Shown: positions 62,410 to 64,000 of the stretch, in pieces
Layout of the letters: every line of letters starts with the position of its first letter
How positions within the stretch are numbered: position 1 is the first letter of the stretch
NCBI RefSeq assembly: GCF_001953355.1
Contig: NZ_MPIY01000001.1
Coordinates: 310,001 to 374,000, forward strand
Length of the DNA stretch: 64,000 nt
Source of the DNA: Polynucleobacter sphagniphilus
Lineage (GTDB): Bacteria > Pseudomonadota > Gammaproteobacteria > Burkholderiales > Burkholderiaceae
Direction: 5' to 3'
Notes under the pieces: model-generated
Databases searched by the model: none
Seen by the model: only the letters and a program-made list of their open reading frames with translations
What the model was told of the DNA's origin: nothing
Translations under genes and position numbers: made by a program

Positions 62410-63120
62410 TTAACTAGCTAGACTTGAAGAACTCCATACGGGGTCCTTTTTGCTTGCCTTAGCAATTTCAGCGAGAATCTTTTCATGTAGCCGGCAATCT
62501 TCTGCGCTTGCGCTCATGAGCTTGAGATTGGTCGGCAGTGGTTTGGTATGACCAGAGGCATCAGTGCCTACCGTGTAGTCAATCAGATCAATCGATAGGT
62601 CTTCTTGGCCACGCGTCATCGCTACATAAACTTCAGCAAGTAGCTGGGCATCTAATAAAGCGCCGTGCAAAGTGCGGTGCTGATTGCTAATAGCAAAGCG
62701 CTCACAAAGTGCATCCAAGGAATTGCGCTTGCCTGGGAACATCTGCCGGGCATCGAGCAGGGTGTCGGTAATCTTGGCGGCTAGCCCCCTAAATGCAGGG
62801 CGCTTGAGTAGGGCGAACTCATTGTCTAAAAAACCCAAGTCGAACGCTGCGTTATGAATGACGATTTCTGCCCCATCCACAAATTCAATCAGCTGTTCAA
62901 CAATATTGGCAAAGACCGGCTTATCAGAAAGAAATTCTCGTGACAGACCGTGAACCGCATAGGCGCCTGCATCAATATCGCGCTCTGGATTGATGTAGTG
63001 ATGAAAGGTGCGATCTGTTAGGCGTCTTCCGATCATTTCTACGCAGCCGATTTCAATAATACGATCGCCAGTGGCGGGATTCAGACCCGTGGTCTCGGTA
63101 TCCAGAATAACTTGACGCAT
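62410..63120 (-). CDS. dnaQ: DNA polymerase III epsilon subunit
   Basis: A 236-residue DEDDh proofreading exonuclease starting at MRQVILDTETTGLNP; the longer open frame upstream lacks similarity. Exo I is LDTETTGLNP, Exo II is IVIHNAAFDLGFLDNEF near 95, and Exo III is LHGALLDAQLLAEVY near 154. The C-terminal tail would bind the alpha subunit. It lies downstream of rnhA on the same strand, as in E. coli neighbours. Confidence 0.93.
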   Translation of the reverse strand: MRQVILDTETTGLNPATGDRIIEIGCVEMIGRRLTDRTFHHYINPERDIDAGAYAVHGLSREFLSDKPVFANIVEQLIEFVDGAEIVIHNAAFDLGFLDNEFALLKRPAFRGLAAKITDTLLDARQMFPGKRNSLDALCERFAISNQHRTLHGALLDAQLLAEVYVAMTRGQEDLSIDLIDYTVGTDASGHTKPLPTNLKLMSASAEDCRLHEKILAEIAKASKKDPVWSSSSLAS

Positions 63121-63193
63121 GATTGATTTGCCTAGTGGAGGGTAGAGTATTGCTTCATCGATTGGATGAATTTTCTCACAGCAGGGCTCTTGC

Positions 63194-63649
63194 CTATGGA
63201 AGAAATTCTTCAACACCTTTATTGGCCAGTTGGTCGGCTAATTCGTTGCCTGGGTGGCCATTGTGACCTCGTACCCAATGCCAGGAGATGGTGTGATCTG
63301 GAAGCAGGGAATCTAACTCTTGCCATAAATCCGCATTTTTAACGGGGTCTTTGCTGGCCGTTTTCCAGCCCCGTTTTTTCCAGCCCTCAAGCCATTCGGT
63401 CACGCCCTTTTGCACATACTGTGAGTCGGTCCATAGTTCTACGGAGCTGCGTTGTTTAAGGGCCCGCAGTGCATGAATCACGGCACTAATTTCCATACGG
63501 TTATTAGTAGTTAGTTCGGCCCCGCCATGAATATGCTTTTCATGTCCGCCAGAGCGCAAGACCGCACCCCAGCCTCCGGGCCCAGGATTGCCCTTGCAAG
63601 CACCGTCGGTATAAATAATGATGTGGGGGAGGGTTTTGGTATCAGTCAT
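63194..63649 (-). CDS. rnhA: Ribonuclease HI
   Basis: A 151-residue enzyme. The DEDD residues lie in [17 protein letters not shown] near 12, [17 protein letters not shown] near 48, [13 protein letters not shown] near 70 and [15 protein letters not shown] near 130. It cleaves RNA in RNA:DNA hybrids. It lies between the methyltransferase-like gene and dnaQ. Confidence 0.95.
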   Translation of the reverse strand: MTDTKTLPHIIIYTDGACKGNPGPGGWGAVLRSGGHEKHIHGGAELTTNNRMEISAVIHALRALKQRSSVELWTDSQYVQKGVTEWLEGWKKRGWKTASKDPVKNADLWQELDSLLPDHTISWHWVRGHNGHPGNELADQLANKGVEEFLP

Positions 63650-63670
63650 GTGGTGTGCGATTTATGGTGC

Positions 63671-64000
63671 TTACTGTACTTTGTCTGGTGGTGACTTGAG
63701 TTGATTGCGTTCGGTGGCAGGACTCAGTTGCGGCATGACCGACAAACGCTTAGGTTGGATCTGCCCAATGAGGCGCACCCCTTGGTGGCGCTTAATCGCC
63801 GAAACCAAAAACACTGCACCAAAAATAGGCCACCAGCGGTTACCCATTTTTTCTAAAAAATCCATGCGCGCCATGCTGGCCTCCCCTTTTAAGGGTAGTT
63901 TGTAACAGCCAAAATGACCACGATCTAAGGAAAAATTCAATAACTGCAACCAGTCTTTGATGCGGAGTAAATTGATAAATTGCCCATCCCTGGGGAGATA
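63671..64000 (-). CDS. C-terminal part of a SAM-dependent methyltransferase
   Basis: The frame is open from base 64000 for 109 codons and continues outside the window. It has YLPRDGQFINLLRIKDWLQLL at the window edge, then FGCYKLPLKGEASMARMDFLE and a membrane-like WWPIFGAVFLVSAIKRHQG. This is the pattern of the methyltransferase that precedes rnhA in many Burkholderiales. The SAM motifs are not in the window, so the call rests on the C-terminal pattern and gene order. The tail ends Pro/Gln-rich. Confidence 0.7.
   Translation of the reverse strand, partial: YLPRDGQFINLLRIKDWLQLLNFSLDRGHFGCYKLPLKGEASMARMDFLEKMGNRWWPIFGAVFLVSAIKRHQGVRLIGQIQPKRLSVMPQLSPATERNQLKSPPDKVQ

Noticed and set aside
63121..63216. 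Upstream extension of dnaQ
   Set aside because: The extra 32 codons precede the conserved DTETTG start and overlap the 3' end of rnhA.
1..64000. CRISPR arrays, insertion sequences, prophage, rRNA and tRNA genes
   Set aside because: No spaced direct repeats, transposase frames, phage structural genes or cloverleaf with CCA-type ends were noticed; small tRNAs could still be missed by eye.

Overview
The window looks like chromosome of a betaproteobacterium of the order Burkholderiales, most likely a Polynucleobacter-type freshwater bacterium. This rests on gene families and order: surE-pcm-nlpD, dnaX-ybaB-recR, rnhA-dnaQ, addB-addA, a Bug-type tricarboxylate binding protein, a phasin and an OprB-type porin. 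Base composition is moderate, genes are tightly packed with many 1-14 nt overlaps, and there are no insertion sequences, prophage, CRISPR arrays, rRNA or recognisable tRNA genes. The taxonomic call is an inference without database support.

Region by region: 1-8.5 kb holds a cut-off nitrobindin-like gene, a tiny Ala/Lys-rich secreted protein, an operon of amino-acid binding protein, nnrD and an EamA transporter, then a LOG-like protein, a pore-loop membrane protein, a flavoprotein, TerC, a truncated hemoglobin and small proteins. 8.6-13.7 kb has a Tat-exported FAH-family protein, a decayed remnant of selD, an RhlE-type helicase, a thioesterase, a GNAT enzyme and a duplicated-domain periplasmic protein. 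13.7-20.1 kb has an OFA-family transporter flanked by orphan tungstate-type and molybdate-type binding proteins, a PaiB-like regulator, and feoAB behind a Fur box.

20.2-25.0 kb is the most unusual stretch. It is a co-oriented run of a Tat-exported FAH-family hydrolase, a Sec-exported class II aldolase, a beta-rich exported protein, a SemiSWEET, a cytoplasmic FAH-family hydrolase and a lipoprotein alpha/beta hydrolase. Together these suggest a partly extracytoplasmic pathway for small oxo-acids or sugar acids. 25-34 kb has enoyl-CoA hydratase, a DUF5993 microprotein with DsbB, a Bug protein, two cell-envelope proteins, MATE and GT39 genes, rpmE2, rho and trxA.

34.2-49.6 kb is dominated by DNA metabolism: AddB/AddA recombination nucleases, LexA-boxed umuDC, an ExoX-like exonuclease, a toxin-first toxin-antitoxin pair, the 4.5S SRP RNA, and dnaX-ybaB-recR. 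49.7-54.8 kb has a PstS-like binding protein, a secreted protein, a porin and a divergent histidine kinase/response regulator pair. 54.9-59.4 kb is surE-pcm-nlpD followed by an exonuclease and rlmD, with no rpoS after nlpD. The end holds an Old Yellow Enzyme relative, a SprT-like metalloprotease, a tartrate/D-malate dehydrogenase, dnaQ, rnhA and the C-terminus of a probable methyltransferase.
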